Source of the DNA: Phycisphaerales bacterium
GTDB taxonomy: Bacteria > Planctomycetota > Phycisphaerae > Phycisphaerales > UBA1924
Direction of reading: 5' to 3'
Length of the DNA stretch: 64,000 nucleotides
Assembly (NCBI GenBank): GCA_905339235.1
Contig: CAJPFG010000007.1
Coordinates: forward strand, 1-64,000
Shown here: piece by piece, positions 47,691 to 56,549 of the stretch
Numbering within the stretch: position 1 is the stretch's first letter
Layout: each line of letters begins with the position of its first letter
Translations under genes and position numbers: made by a program
The notes under the pieces: model-generated
The model's input: only the letters and a program-made list of their open reading frames with translations
Databases searched by the model: none
What the model was told of the DNA's origin: nothing

Positions 47691-49943
47691 ATGCGGGTTT
47701 GCCTGGTTTCCAGCGAGGTCGCGCCGTTCGTTGGCGGAGGGTTGGCCACGTACATCCTCGAGATGTCGCGTGCGCTGGTCGGCGGCGGGCATGAGGTGCA
47801 TGTCCTGACGTCGCCGTTTGAAGGGCTGGCGGAGGGCGGGGCCGCGGCCTTGCCGGGTGTGCGCTTTCACGCGGTGGACCTGCAGCGCGGCAAGGCGGCG
47901 CTGCCGGGGGCGTATTACTGCCATTCCAGCCGGTACTCGATGGCGACGCTGGAGGCACTGCGGCCGTTGCACGCGGCCACGCCCTTCGACTACATCGAGT
48001 TTCCGGAGTACCTGGGGCTCGGGTACTGGCCGATCCGGGCGAAGCGAACGCTGGGCGACTTTGAGGGCGCGGTGCTGGGGGTGCGCCTGCACACGCCGCA
48101 CTACGTGTGTCGCGAGGTGGACCGCACGGCCATTCTGAACACGGACCTGGCGCATCTCGAGCACATGGAGTTGTGGTCGGCGGGAGAGGCGGATGTGGTG
48201 ATCGGGGCGAGCCGAGCGATGCTGGGGCGGATGGAGCGGGACCTGGCCGCGGCTCGGGTTCGGCCGGAGTTGCCGCCGATGCGGCTGGTGCGATTGCCGC
48301 TGGCGATGAGCGAGGAGTTTCTCGGCGAGGCCCGGAGGGCGCGGGGGAGGGCGGCGGAGGAGCCCGAAGTTCTTTATTTCGGGAGGCTGCAGGTCTGCAA
48401 GGGGACGCACGTCTTCGTGGACGCGGCGGTGCGGCTGCTGGAGCGCGGAACGCGGGCGCGGTTCCGGTTGATCGGAGGGGATACGCAGACGGGGCCGTTC
48501 GGACGGTCGATGAGGGAGTACCTGGAAGGGCGGGTGCCGGAGGGGCTGCGTGGACGGGTTGTGTTTGAGCCGGCGTGCGAGCGCGGGAGGCTGGCGGAGG
48601 CGATCGGGCGCGCGGAGGCGTGCGTGCTGCCGTCGCTGTGGGATTCGTACTCGTACGCGTGCGTGGAGGCGATGAGCGCGGGGGCGTGTGTGGTGGTGTC
48701 GGACGGGGGAAGTTTGCCGGAGATCGTGGAGGACGGGGTGAGCGGGGTGGTGACGCGGGCGGGGGACGCGGAGTCGCTGGCGGACGGGATCGCGCGGGTG
48801 TTGGCGGATGCGGGGATGCGGGAAAGGCTGGGCGCGGGAGCGCGGGAGCGGGCGCGGCTGCTCAGCGAACCACGGGGGGTTGTTTCGGAGTGGGAGCGGG
48901 TGGTAATAGGTACTCGCGGCACGGTGCGGCGGGCGCGGGGCGCGGAGGCGGAGGGCAACCCGATCACGGTGATCATTCCGTGCTACAACGTGGGGCAGTA
49001 TCTGCCGGAGACGCTGGACTCGCTGAAGGGGCAGACATTCAAGAGGTTTGACCTGCTGATTGTCGATGACGGCTCGACCGAGCCCCAGACGCTGGCCCTG
49101 CTGGAGCGGTTAAAGGGCGAGGGGTACACGGTCCTGCACAAGAGAAACGGGGGCCTGGGGTCGGCGCGGAATCACGGGTTCCGGCACGCGAAGACCCCGT
49201 GGGTGGTGCCGATCGACGGCGATGACGTGGCGCACCCGCGGTATGTGGAGCGGCTGTACGAGGCGGTGACGCGGGACCCCTCGCTGGCGTGCGCGAGTTG
49301 CCTGTTCGAAAGTTTCTCGACGCGGCCGGGCGAGGCGGTGTCCGGGTACGTGCCGATGGCGATGGACGGGAACCTGCTGGCGTTCCACAACGCCGCGGGG
49401 CCCGGCGCGGCGTCGATCCTGTCGCGCGAGATCGTGCTGAAGGTGGGCGGATACGACGAGTGGCTGACAAGTTTCGAGGACTGGGATCTGTGGTGCACGC
49501 TGGTGGAGCACGGGTATCGCGGGGTGGCCATCCCGGAGTTTCTGCTGCACTACCGGCTGCGGGAGGGTTCGCTGATCCGCTCCGAGGCGCTGCACCGCTG
49601 GCACGCGCTGAAGGCGTACCTGATCGCCAAGCATCCGACGATGATGACGCGCCCCGATGTGGCGCTGCGGATGCAGTTGGCGGAGACGTACGAGGAGAAG
49701 GATCGCAACGCCGGGCTGGGGCGGGAGTTGGAGGCGCTGCGGGCGGGCGCGGCGGCGAATGGGACCGCAACGTGCGTGAGCGAGGAACTGGTGCGCGTGG
49801 AGGTGAAGCGGGCGATCGCGGAGAACCTGAGGTACCGGTGGGCGGACAAGGTGAGCCGGGCGCTGGCGGCGGTGGGGTTGAAGAAGGCGGCGAAGGGTGC
49901 GGCGGGGTCGGTGGAGCGGATCTGGACCGGGCGCGGGGAGTAG
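47691..49943 (+). CDS. Two-domain glycosyltransferase (GT4-GT2 fusion)
   Basis: A 750-residue protein. Residues 1-410 are a GT-B fold GT4 enzyme: MRVCLVSSEVAPFVGGGLAT, EPEVLYFGRLQVCKGTHVFV, CVLPSLWDSYSYACVEAMSA (E-x-x-x-x-x-x-E-like region) and GACVVVSDGGSLPEIVEDGV. Residues 420-650 are a GT2: ITVIIPCYNVGQYLPETLDS, FDLLIVDDGSTE, NGGLGSARNHGFRHA, VVPIDGDD (D-x-D) and WLTSFEDWDLWCTLVEHGY (E-D-W). The C-terminus has basic amphipathic helices (KVSRALAAVGLKKAAKGAAG) that could attach to the membrane. It would add two sugars in series. It is the first gene of the glycan locus, convergent with the following methyltransferase. Confidence 0.88.
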   Translation: MRVCLVSSEVAPFVGGGLATYILEMSRALVGGGHEVHVLTSPFEGLAEGGAAALPGVRFHAVDLQRGKAALPGAYYCHSSRYSMATLEALRPLHAATPFDYIEFPEYLGLGYWPIRAKRTLGDFEGAVLGVRLHTPHYVCREVDRTAILNTDLAHLEHMELWSAGEADVVIGASRAMLGRMERDLAAARVRPELPPMRLVRLPLAMSEEFLGEARRARGRAAEEPEVLYFGRLQVCKGTHVFVDAAVRLLERGTRARFRLIGGDTQTGPFGRSMREYLEGRVPEGLRGRVVFEPACERGRLAEAIGRAEACVLPSLWDSYSYACVEAMSAGACVVVSDGGSLPEIVEDGVSGVVTRAGDAESLADGIARVLADAGMRERLGAGARERARLLSEPRGVVSEWERVVIGTRGTVRRARGAEAEGNPITVIIPCYNVGQYLPETLDSLKGQTFKRFDLLIVDDGSTEPQTLALLERLKGEGYTVLHKRNGGLGSARNHGFRHAKTPWVVPIDGDDVAHPRYVERLYEAVTRDPSLACASCLFESFSTRPGEAVSGYVPMAMDGNLLAFHNAAGPGAASILSREIVLKVGGYDEWLTSFEDWDLWCTLVEHGYRGVAIPEFLLHYRLREGSLIRSEALHRWHALKAYLIAKHPTMMTRPDVALRMQLAETYEEKDRNAGLGRELEALRAGAAANGTATCVSEELVRVEVKRAIAENLRYRWADKVSRALAAVGLKKAAKGAAGSVERIWTGRGE

Positions 49944-49962
49944 CACGGGCCGGACATGTCGC

Positions 49963-50721
49963 TCACCCGATCGGCACCCGACGTTTGTAGATCTCGTGGA
50001 GTCTTCGGATCGCCGCGGCCTCCGAGAGGAAGGCCGGGTGTTCCTTCACGAGGGTCGTGTGGTCCGTCGGCGGTTTCGCGCGCGTGAAGTACGAGAAGCA
50101 GTCGATGAACTCGGCGCCGCCCCAGGGGATGAGCTCCTGTGAAAGGCAGGTAAGTCCCACCCGCACGCACGCCTCGCGGAACCTGGGCGCGGTCATGGAC
50201 TCGGCGCGCCAGTGCCTGTGCTGAACGCTGACAGCACCGGCCGCGTCGCGGAAGGCGCCGAGGTTGGAATGGTGGAGGAATCCGAATCCGCCGGGCCTGA
50301 GCGTGCGTGCCAGTTCCGCGAGATACGCGTCCATGACGTCGGCTTCGGCGTGAACAAGGGAATCCCAACTGAAGACGAAGTCGAGGGAGTTGTCGGGGAT
50401 CATTGAAAGCGATTTGCCATCGGTCTGGGCGTAGTCGATGTTGGTGAACGATGCGAGGCGTTCGCGGCACGCGTCGATGACCTCGCGGGTGAGGTCAGCG
50501 GCCCAGAGGCGGGCGCACTGCCTGGCGAGGAAGCGGGTGCAGCGGCCGTGCCCGCAGGCAATCTCGAGAGCACGTTCGCAGGGCAGGTGGTGCGCGATCC
50601 GCGGCATGATGAAGGCGTGCCACATGAAGTGCGAGTCGCCGAAGCCCGAGGACCATTCCTCGCCGTGGTCGGTCCAGGCCTGCGCGTTGGCCCAGTTGAG
50701 GTTTTCTTCGATGCTGGGCAT
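49963..50721 (-). CDS. SAM-dependent methyltransferase of glycan locus
   Basis: A 252-residue class I methyltransferase. RALEIACGHGRCTRFLARQC (motif I), AADLTREVIDACRERL, SLDFVFSWDSLVHAEADVMD and ELARTLRPGGFGFLHHSNL define the fold. H-x-x-x-F and W-G residues near the C-terminus (IPWGGAEFIDCFSYFTR) occur in sugar or glycan methyltransferases. It lies 42 bases downstream of a GT-B protein on the same strand, so a role in O- or C-methylating a sugar is likely but inferred. Confidence 0.82.
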   Translation of the reverse strand: MPSIEENLNWANAQAWTDHGEEWSSGFGDSHFMWHAFIMPRIAHHLPCERALEIACGHGRCTRFLARQCARLWAADLTREVIDACRERLASFTNIDYAQTDGKSLSMIPDNSLDFVFSWDSLVHAEADVMDAYLAELARTLRPGGFGFLHHSNLGAFRDAAGAVSVQHRHWRAESMTAPRFREACVRVGLTCLSQELIPWGGAEFIDCFSYFTRAKPPTDHTTLVKEHPAFLSEAAAIRRLHEIYKRRVPIG

Positions 50722-50763
50722 GGGCGACCCCTTGGTGCGAGGGGGTGTTGTCCTGGATGAGTG

Positions 50764-52344
50764 TCAGGAGTTCACAAACGCGTCGAACGATTGCCTGGAA
50801 CGCTGCTCGTATTCGGGGTAGTACCGCTGGTACTCGGCCACGATAGCGGAGCGTTCCCGGATCGCCCGCTCGGCGTAGTCGGCGATGACTTCGGCGTGAT
50901 CGGGGAACGGAACCACGAGCCGCTCGAAGAGGAACGGGTTGTCCCGGAAGAGGTGGCTGTTTGGTCCGATGAGGGCGGGAACGCCCTGGTGCAGGCTCTC
51001 GAGCGGGATCATCGGGCAGCACTCGATAAACGTCACGTAAATCGTGAGATGCGTTGTCCTCATACGCCTGAGGACGTCGGCGTGGGGGATCTGCGCGGAC
51101 TCGACGTTTTCCTCGGGTATTCCGAATGTCCGGATGACTTCGATCGCCTGTTGGTGCAACCCTGCCGCGTGGAGGCGGACATCAGGTATCAGGGACATCG
51201 CCGCGATCATTGCGTGGGGAATCTTGCGATAGGTTGTTCCCGAGAGCCACAGGCCGATATGCCGGGGCGCGTCCGGCAACTCGGGGCAGGGAAGCAACTT
51301 CGCATTGATTCGATTGAGGAGAACATGCCCGCGCAGACCAAGGGACCTCACAAAGCGATCGAAGCCGAGTTTGGCACTGGCGATGCTGTACACCTCCCCG
51401 CGCCGAGCGGATTCCAGCCACAGATTGAATACTTTCCAGGAATAGGGTTCCGCAAACTGAGGGTACGACGCGTGCAAGAACAGATCGCATCGAACGCCCG
51501 GGTTGATCGACTTTACTGTCTGCATGAGGCTGTGCTGATATTCGTTTCCTCCGCTGAACACGAAGTGACTGGCACGCGTCGCCAGCAGGGACCGGGCATG
51601 GCGAGCGAGGTCTTCGTTGCCGAGCCCGCTGCGCTCTGACAGGTAATAGCAGTGCTCGAAGAGGTTGGCGGTCGAGCTGGAAACGCCGAGGAATTGGTCG
51701 TATGTGACCGCTACGACCTGGGCATTGGACGCGCGTGCACGCTCGACAAAGTCGTCTGCGTCGGCCGGTCCGTCGGGTTTGGCGGGGGCAGAGGGAACGA
51801 GCATGGGTCTTCGTGCCGGGTAGACCGAGACCTCGACCGGGCTCGGGGATCGCAGATTCAACAACTCAGATCGGCCAGCAAAGGAAACTCGTACGGTACC
51901 GGCATCCGGATGAGCGAGGAAGCGGAGTTCGGGATCAGGACCCAAGGCCAGAAAGGCGGCAGCGGGTCGGCGGGTCACAAGCCAAGTACGGTCCGGGTGT
52001 CTCGAAGAGGATTCAATCCGCCAGGAGGGATCGGCCGCGACGTAGTCCCAAGGCACGCTGGGCTCGCCGGGTCTACCGGAAGCGTGCAGCAGCCAAGCGG
52101 TTGACTGGGCGTGGTCCCCGAGTGCCTCGATCTCAACGACATTCGCCCGCCGCCGCAGCATGGCGCGGCCCATGGAAGAACACCGAAGTCGACGCGCGAG
52201 CGTGTACAAGCGGCTGGACTTGATGAAGGCAAGTTCTGCTTCCCGTTCCTCAAGTCGGAACAGGAGTCGATCGAACTCGTCGGAAGGCGGACCGACTCGA
52301 ACCTGGTCATATGGATCCCGGTTGGACACAAACATGCTCCCCAT
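50764..52344 (-). CDS. GT-B-like glycosyltransferase with extra beta domain, short paralogue
   Basis: A 526-residue protein. Parts: a helical start (FDRLLFRLEEREAELAFIKS) ending in the S-S-R-L-Y-x-L-A-R-R-L-R motif common next to glycan enzymes; a beta-rich domain of about 110 residues (WLLHASGRPGEPSVPWDYVA, LGPDPELRFLAHPDAGTVRV); then a GT-B-type half (LGVSSSTANLFEHCYYLSER, LWLSGTTYRKIPHAMIAAMS, HLTIYVTFIECCPMIPLESL, HQGVPALIGPNSHLFRDNPF). The last part resembles the nucleotide-sugar binding domain of GT4 (E-C-C-P...P-L-E-S). A longer paralogue lies at 53298. Its start overlaps the upstream methyltransferase gene by 38 bases. Confidence 0.72.
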   Translation of the reverse strand: MGSMFVSNRDPYDQVRVGPPSDEFDRLLFRLEEREAELAFIKSSRLYTLARRLRCSSMGRAMLRRRANVVEIEALGDHAQSTAWLLHASGRPGEPSVPWDYVAADPSWRIESSSRHPDRTWLVTRRPAAAFLALGPDPELRFLAHPDAGTVRVSFAGRSELLNLRSPSPVEVSVYPARRPMLVPSAPAKPDGPADADDFVERARASNAQVVAVTYDQFLGVSSSTANLFEHCYYLSERSGLGNEDLARHARSLLATRASHFVFSGGNEYQHSLMQTVKSINPGVRCDLFLHASYPQFAEPYSWKVFNLWLESARRGEVYSIASAKLGFDRFVRSLGLRGHVLLNRINAKLLPCPELPDAPRHIGLWLSGTTYRKIPHAMIAAMSLIPDVRLHAAGLHQQAIEVIRTFGIPEENVESAQIPHADVLRRMRTTHLTIYVTFIECCPMIPLESLHQGVPALIGPNSHLFRDNPFLFERLVVPFPDHAEVIADYAERAIRERSAIVAEYQRYYPEYEQRSRQSFDAFVNS

Positions 52345-53269
52345 TACGCGGATCAGCCCGCCTGTTTATCAGGCACGCCCCGCGTTTCCTCAAGACCACA
52401 GCGGTTTGGATGCCGTAGGCAAACGGGTGAGTACCGACGTGTTCGAACCGCGGGCACATCCTCGTTGCAAAGTAGTTCGTGTCGAAGAACACCTGCGACC
52501 AGGGCCCGAATCCGAGGGTGACTTGCGCGAACTTCGCCTCTCGTTCCTCCGGGCTCAGGCGGGTCTGCCACAACTGGGTCACGAAAAACTCCGGGGCCTG
52601 CTCGACCGCCGCGCGGATGAAGTTTTGGTCGTGAATTGTCGCATAGAGCAAGGCTCCCGGTCTCAGAATCCTCGCCACCTCCATGAGCCAGGCATCCGCG
52701 ATATCCGGGATGTGCGTGAACACGGAGCCGCAATACACAAGGTCAAAGTAGTTGTCTTCGAACGGCAGATGCGGGGCCGTGGTGTTGGTCGTAAATCGGA
52801 ATGGCGGGGACAGATGCCGGCGCGCCCAGTCGATGGCCTCCGCCGTGATGTCGCAGCCCCAGATTTCGTCGACTCCCGCGTGACGCGCGAGGGTGCGGAT
52901 CATCGTGCCCGCGGCACAGCCGAAATCCAGCACGCGGATGCCGTTCCCCCAGCGAACGCCCGCTTCACCGGTGATGCGCTCCATCGGCCCGGCGTTGGAC
53001 AGCCCAAGACCGATGTACTGCTCCACGGTCTCCCCGTAGCCAGCCCAAAGGTGCTTCGGAGGCACGGGCAACCCGTCGGGACCGATGGGGGGGGACTCGT
53101 CAAGGCGAGTGATCACTTTGTCAGCCCCGCCTGCGGACGGCAGGTAGCCCGTCGACCGAAGATCGGCGTTGCGAGAACGGTCAACTTCCTGGCGGATGAG
53201 TGAGCGGAACTCGTCACTCGCCAACACCCTCTGCATGATCTCGTCGGTTGCGCCTGCCGGTGTTCCCAC
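52307..53269 (-). CDS. SAM-dependent methyltransferase of glycan locus
   Basis: A 320-residue class I methyltransferase with an N-terminal extension. IRVLDFGCAAGTMIRTLARH (motif I), EIWGCDITAEAIDWARRHL, DNYFDLVYCGSVFTHIPDIA and MEVARILRPGALLYATIHD are clear. The N-terminal 100 residues (IMQRVLASDEFRSLIRQEVD, DGLPVPPKHLWAGYGET) resemble those of methyltransferases found in O-antigen loci. The GTG at 53269 is preferred because GGAGG lies seven bases before it. It lies 28 bases after the stop of the 713-residue gene and overlaps the next gene. Confidence 0.82.
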   Translation of the reverse strand: MGTPAGATDEIMQRVLASDEFRSLIRQEVDRSRNADLRSTGYLPSAGGADKVITRLDESPPIGPDGLPVPPKHLWAGYGETVEQYIGLGLSNAGPMERITGEAGVRWGNGIRVLDFGCAAGTMIRTLARHAGVDEIWGCDITAEAIDWARRHLSPPFRFTTNTTAPHLPFEDNYFDLVYCGSVFTHIPDIADAWLMEVARILRPGALLYATIHDQNFIRAAVEQAPEFFVTQLWQTRLSPEEREAKFAQVTLGFGPWSQVFFDTNYFATRMCPRFEHVGTHPFAYGIQTAVVLRKRGACLINRRADPRNGEHVCVQPGSI

Positions 53270-53297
53270 GATTGTCCTCCGAAACTCACCGCTCGGG

Positions 53298-55439
53298 CTA
53301 TCCAGCCAGAAACGCCTCAAAGGACCGCTTCGACCGCGCCTCGTACTCCGGGTAATACCGCTTGAACTCGGCAACGATCTCCCCCCGCTCGCGAATCGCC
53401 CGCTCCGCGTAGTCGGCGATCACCTCGGCTCGATCAGGGAATGGAACCACCAGCCGTTCGAACAGAAACGGGTTGTCGTCGAAGAGATGGCTGTTGGGGC
53501 CCGTGAGGGCCGGTACGCCCTGGTGGAGACTCTCCAACGGCAGCATCGGACAGCACTCGATGAACGTGACGTACATGGTCAGATGTGTGAGCCGAATCCG
53601 CGGAAAGAGCTCGTCGTGCGATATCTGGGCCTCCTGGACACCGGCGGTTCTGAGGCCGAGGTACTCGATGACCTCCATCGCACGAGGGCACAACCCCGCT
53701 CCGTGGAGGCGGGCGGCGGGCATCAAGGCCAACGCGGCCAGCATGGCGTGCGGTATCTTGCGGTACGTGGTTCCAGATAGCCACATTCCGACCTCGCGAG
53801 GGGAGTCAGGGAGCAGCGGAGGACCCAGCAGTGGCCCGTTGACGCGATTGAGCAGGACGTGGCCACGCAGGCCGAGGGACTTGATAAAGCGATCAAAGCC
53901 GAACTTGTCGCTCGCGATCGAGTAGACCTCACCGCGCCGGGCGGAATCGATCCAGAGTTTCATCAGCGCCCAACCGTGGTCTTCGGAGAACTGCGGATAG
54001 GAATAGTGCAGGAAGACATCGCAGCGGATGCTGGGATCGCGCTCGCGGATCAGTTGCACAAGCCGGTGCTGGGTCTCGTGCCCGCCGCTGAAGACTACGC
54101 GGTTCACGCGGCAGGCGAGCAATACGTCGGCGTGCCGCCGGAGATCATCCTCCGTGAGCGAGGCCGGGTCGGTGACGGGTGACTCGGGGGCGAAGTAGCA
54201 GTGCTCGAAGAGATTGGCCGTGGAACTGGTGACGCCCAGGTAGCGCGGGATGGTGACGGCGATGGCGGGGGGCGCGGCCTTTCGGACGGCTTCGATGAAC
54301 TGCTGCTGGTACGGTGTGAACGACGCCGGCTTCGCAACTTCGCTCGGGGGCGAGGTCACCGGCCCGGGCGCGGCCGCGCTTTGGCGGGGCAACATCGGGG
54401 TGCGGGCGGGGTACACGGAAAGCACGTCGCCCGTGGGGTGGTAGAGGTCGATGGTCTCGGATCGCCCGGTGCGGGTGATGCGGACCTTGCCGCTCCAGGG
54501 ATGCCGCAGAAGTCGCAACTCGGGATCGGGGCCGATGCGAACGGCGAGTTTGGCGGCGCGATCGGTCACCATGCATCGCCCGTGCGGCCGGCGGGGCTCG
54601 GCCTTGGTCTCCCAGTCGCCATCATGGACCACGAAATCCCAAGGCACGCTCGGCTGATCGGGCCTGCCCGAGGCGTGGAGCAGCCAGACCTCGGAGCCTT
54701 TCGCGGCGCCCGCCGACTCGCCGAGGGCCTCCACAAGCACACAATCGGGCTTGAGCCTCGCGAGCGTCAGCCCCAGCGATGACTCGCGGAAGCGCTTCGC
54801 CATGCGGTAGGCACGCGAGCGCTTGATGAAGCCGAGTTCAAAGGACTGATCGGCCGCGCGGTCGAGAAGGAGATCGAGCTCATCACGCGTGGAGGCAAGG
54901 GAGTGGTCGGCGCCGGGCAGTTCGCCGACGCGGCGGGGGTTGGCCCGGGAAAGGAGCGTGGCCTCCGAATCGCGTGCGTCCGACACGACGCGGCGGACGA
55001 GGTGTGTGGAGCGAGCGGGCATGCCGGTGGGGACCCGGGTGCGAGGAAGCTCGCCGGTCAGCAGCACGTAGTCGGCATGGTCCAGGCACAATTCGACGAG
55101 GTCGGGGTGCGCGCAGGCAGAGGAAGTGTTCAGGATGATCACGTCCCAGGGTTGGGCACCGGACGCGAGCGTCTCGGCGGCGCTGCCGAAGTGGATCCGG
55201 TCGTAGGTGGCTCGATGGTGTGTGGCGCTCACGTTTTCCGCGATGTCGATCGCTTCGAGGGTCGCGGTTGCGGGCCGGGGGCCCTCCTCGGCGGCGACCG
55301 CTTCACGGACCTGATGGGCGGTGAGGCCGAGGCGTCCGCACACCAGACCGATATCGAGGATGCGTGCGGGCGCAAGGGGAGCCAGGGAATCGAGGACGAG
55401 CGCTGCGTGCCGGAGCGATGTGCTCGTACGTGTTGCCAA
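53298..55439 (-). CDS. Fusion of methyltransferase-like domain and GT-B-like protein, long paralogue
   Basis: A 713-residue protein. Residues 1-175 look like a degenerate class I methyltransferase (LAPARILDIGLVCGRLGLTA, WDVIILNTSSACAHPDLVEL). Then come a helical linker with the FIKRSRAYRMAKRFR motif, the beta domain (VWLLHASGRPDQPSVPWDFV, RIGPDPELRLLRHPWSGKVR) and the GT-B half (LGVTSSTANLFEHCYFAPES, MWLSGTTYRKIPHAMLAALA, HLTMYVTFIECCPMLPLESL, HQGVPALTGPNSHLFDDNPF). From the linker onward it is a close paralogue of the 50764 gene. The start is TTG at 55439, with AGGAG five bases before it. Motif I lacks the usual G-x-G-x-G, so this N-terminal part may be structural. Confidence 0.72.
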   Translation of the reverse strand: MATRTSTSLRHAALVLDSLAPLAPARILDIGLVCGRLGLTAHQVREAVAAEEGPRPATATLEAIDIAENVSATHHRATYDRIHFGSAAETLASGAQPWDVIILNTSSACAHPDLVELCLDHADYVLLTGELPRTRVPTGMPARSTHLVRRVVSDARDSEATLLSRANPRRVGELPGADHSLASTRDELDLLLDRAADQSFELGFIKRSRAYRMAKRFRESSLGLTLARLKPDCVLVEALGESAGAAKGSEVWLLHASGRPDQPSVPWDFVVHDGDWETKAEPRRPHGRCMVTDRAAKLAVRIGPDPELRLLRHPWSGKVRITRTGRSETIDLYHPTGDVLSVYPARTPMLPRQSAAAPGPVTSPPSEVAKPASFTPYQQQFIEAVRKAAPPAIAVTIPRYLGVTSSTANLFEHCYFAPESPVTDPASLTEDDLRRHADVLLACRVNRVVFSGGHETQHRLVQLIRERDPSIRCDVFLHYSYPQFSEDHGWALMKLWIDSARRGEVYSIASDKFGFDRFIKSLGLRGHVLLNRVNGPLLGPPLLPDSPREVGMWLSGTTYRKIPHAMLAALALMPAARLHGAGLCPRAMEVIEYLGLRTAGVQEAQISHDELFPRIRLTHLTMYVTFIECCPMLPLESLHQGVPALTGPNSHLFDDNPFLFERLVVPFPDRAEVIADYAERAIRERGEIVAEFKRYYPEYEARSKRSFEAFLAG

Positions 55440-55463
55440 CGTGTCTCCTCGCGAGATTCCAAG

Positions 55464-56537
55464 TCAGGCCAGCCCTCCGCGCAAGCGGGCCACGGCGCGA
55501 TCGCACAGGGCGGTCAGGAAGCCGACGCGGTCCTGGGCGGTGACGAGCTGCGCGGAGAGTTCGGCGAGGCGCAAGCGCCACGCCGCGATCTCGGCCTGAA
55601 GCGTAGCTTCGACGTGCGCGCTCCGCGACTGGAGTTCCGATATTTGTAAGGCCAGTGACTCTTCGCGAGCCAGGGCGTCGGAGAGCGCCAGAGTGAGGCG
55701 CTCGACCTCGGCACGGGCGGCGTGCTCGGCGTTCCGCACGGCCTGCTCCGCCGCACGGAGGCGCTCGATCTCCTCACGCGACGACGCGGCGAGCCGATCA
55801 AACTCGGCCCGGAGTGCGGTGCGGGCGCGCTGGGTCGCCTCGTGCTCGGCGCGAGACTCATCGAGCATCGCGCGCAGTTCGCCGGATTCCGCGGCAAGGC
55901 TCTGCAGATCCCCCCCCGTGCCGGCCGCGTTGCTGAAGACGCTGACCGGGGCGTAGAGACTCGTGCGCAGGTCCTTCGGATCGGCGCGAGAGAGCACGAA
56001 GGAGCCGTATGGCCTGCCGATGTAGTCCCGCATGAGCAGCCGCCGCACCGGATGGCACGAATCAAAGTCACCGACGTCCCATGCGGAGAGGTGCCTTTCG
56101 AAGGGATTCCCATACGCCTCTCCCTGCGGATGGCCGTCTCCCAGGGGAACATTCACAAGCACATAGTCAGCCCTCTCCAGACACGTGGAGAGCAGCGACC
56201 GCCCGACGTCCTTGGTGACATGCTCCAGCGAATCGCCGAAGATCACCAGGTTCCACGGCCCCGGAAGGGGGGGGAGGACGGTCGCGGCGTCGCCGATGTG
56301 AATCTGGTCGTAGAACTCACGGTGGTACGCGCCGACAGAGCGCGGGAAGGCCTCGATGCCCTCGATGCGGATCGTCCACTGGTCTTTGAAAACGCGTCCC
56401 TCCCAAACTTCTGCGAACTCGCGGACGAGGATACCCCACCGCCCGAAGCCAACACCCACATCGAGCACCCGGGCGGGCGCGATCTTCATGATCGCCTCGA
56501 TGCAGAAGGGAATCTGCTGCCAGTTGCTCGTGCCCAA
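55464..56537 (-). CDS. Methyltransferase with long C-terminal coiled coil (ruler-like)
   Basis: A 357-residue protein. Residues 15-200 are a class I methyltransferase (PARVLDVGVGFGRWGILVRE, WNLVIFGDSLEHVTKDVGRS, YVLVNVPLGDGHPQGEAYGN). Residues about 215-345 form a continuous heptad-rich helix (ELRAMLDESRAEHEATQRAR, LRAEFDRLAASSREEIERLR, AEVERLTLALSDALAREESL, LQAEIAAWRLRLAELSAQL). This order, methyltransferase then coiled coil, resembles WbdD of E. coli O9a, which caps O-antigen chains and measures their length, but the kinase domain of WbdD is absent. The start appears to be TTG at 56537, eight bases after GAGGAA. It precedes the methyltransferase-GT gene by 24 bases. Confidence 0.75.
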   Translation of the reverse strand: MGTSNWQQIPFCIEAIMKIAPARVLDVGVGFGRWGILVREFAEVWEGRVFKDQWTIRIEGIEAFPRSVGAYHREFYDQIHIGDAATVLPPLPGPWNLVIFGDSLEHVTKDVGRSLLSTCLERADYVLVNVPLGDGHPQGEAYGNPFERHLSAWDVGDFDSCHPVRRLLMRDYIGRPYGSFVLSRADPKDLRTSLYAPVSVFSNAAGTGGDLQSLAAESGELRAMLDESRAEHEATQRARTALRAEFDRLAASSREEIERLRAAEQAVRNAEHAARAEVERLTLALSDALAREESLALQISELQSRSAHVEATLQAEIAAWRLRLAELSAQLVTAQDRVGFLTALCDRAVARLRGGLA

Positions 56538-56549
56538 TCAGATGATTCC

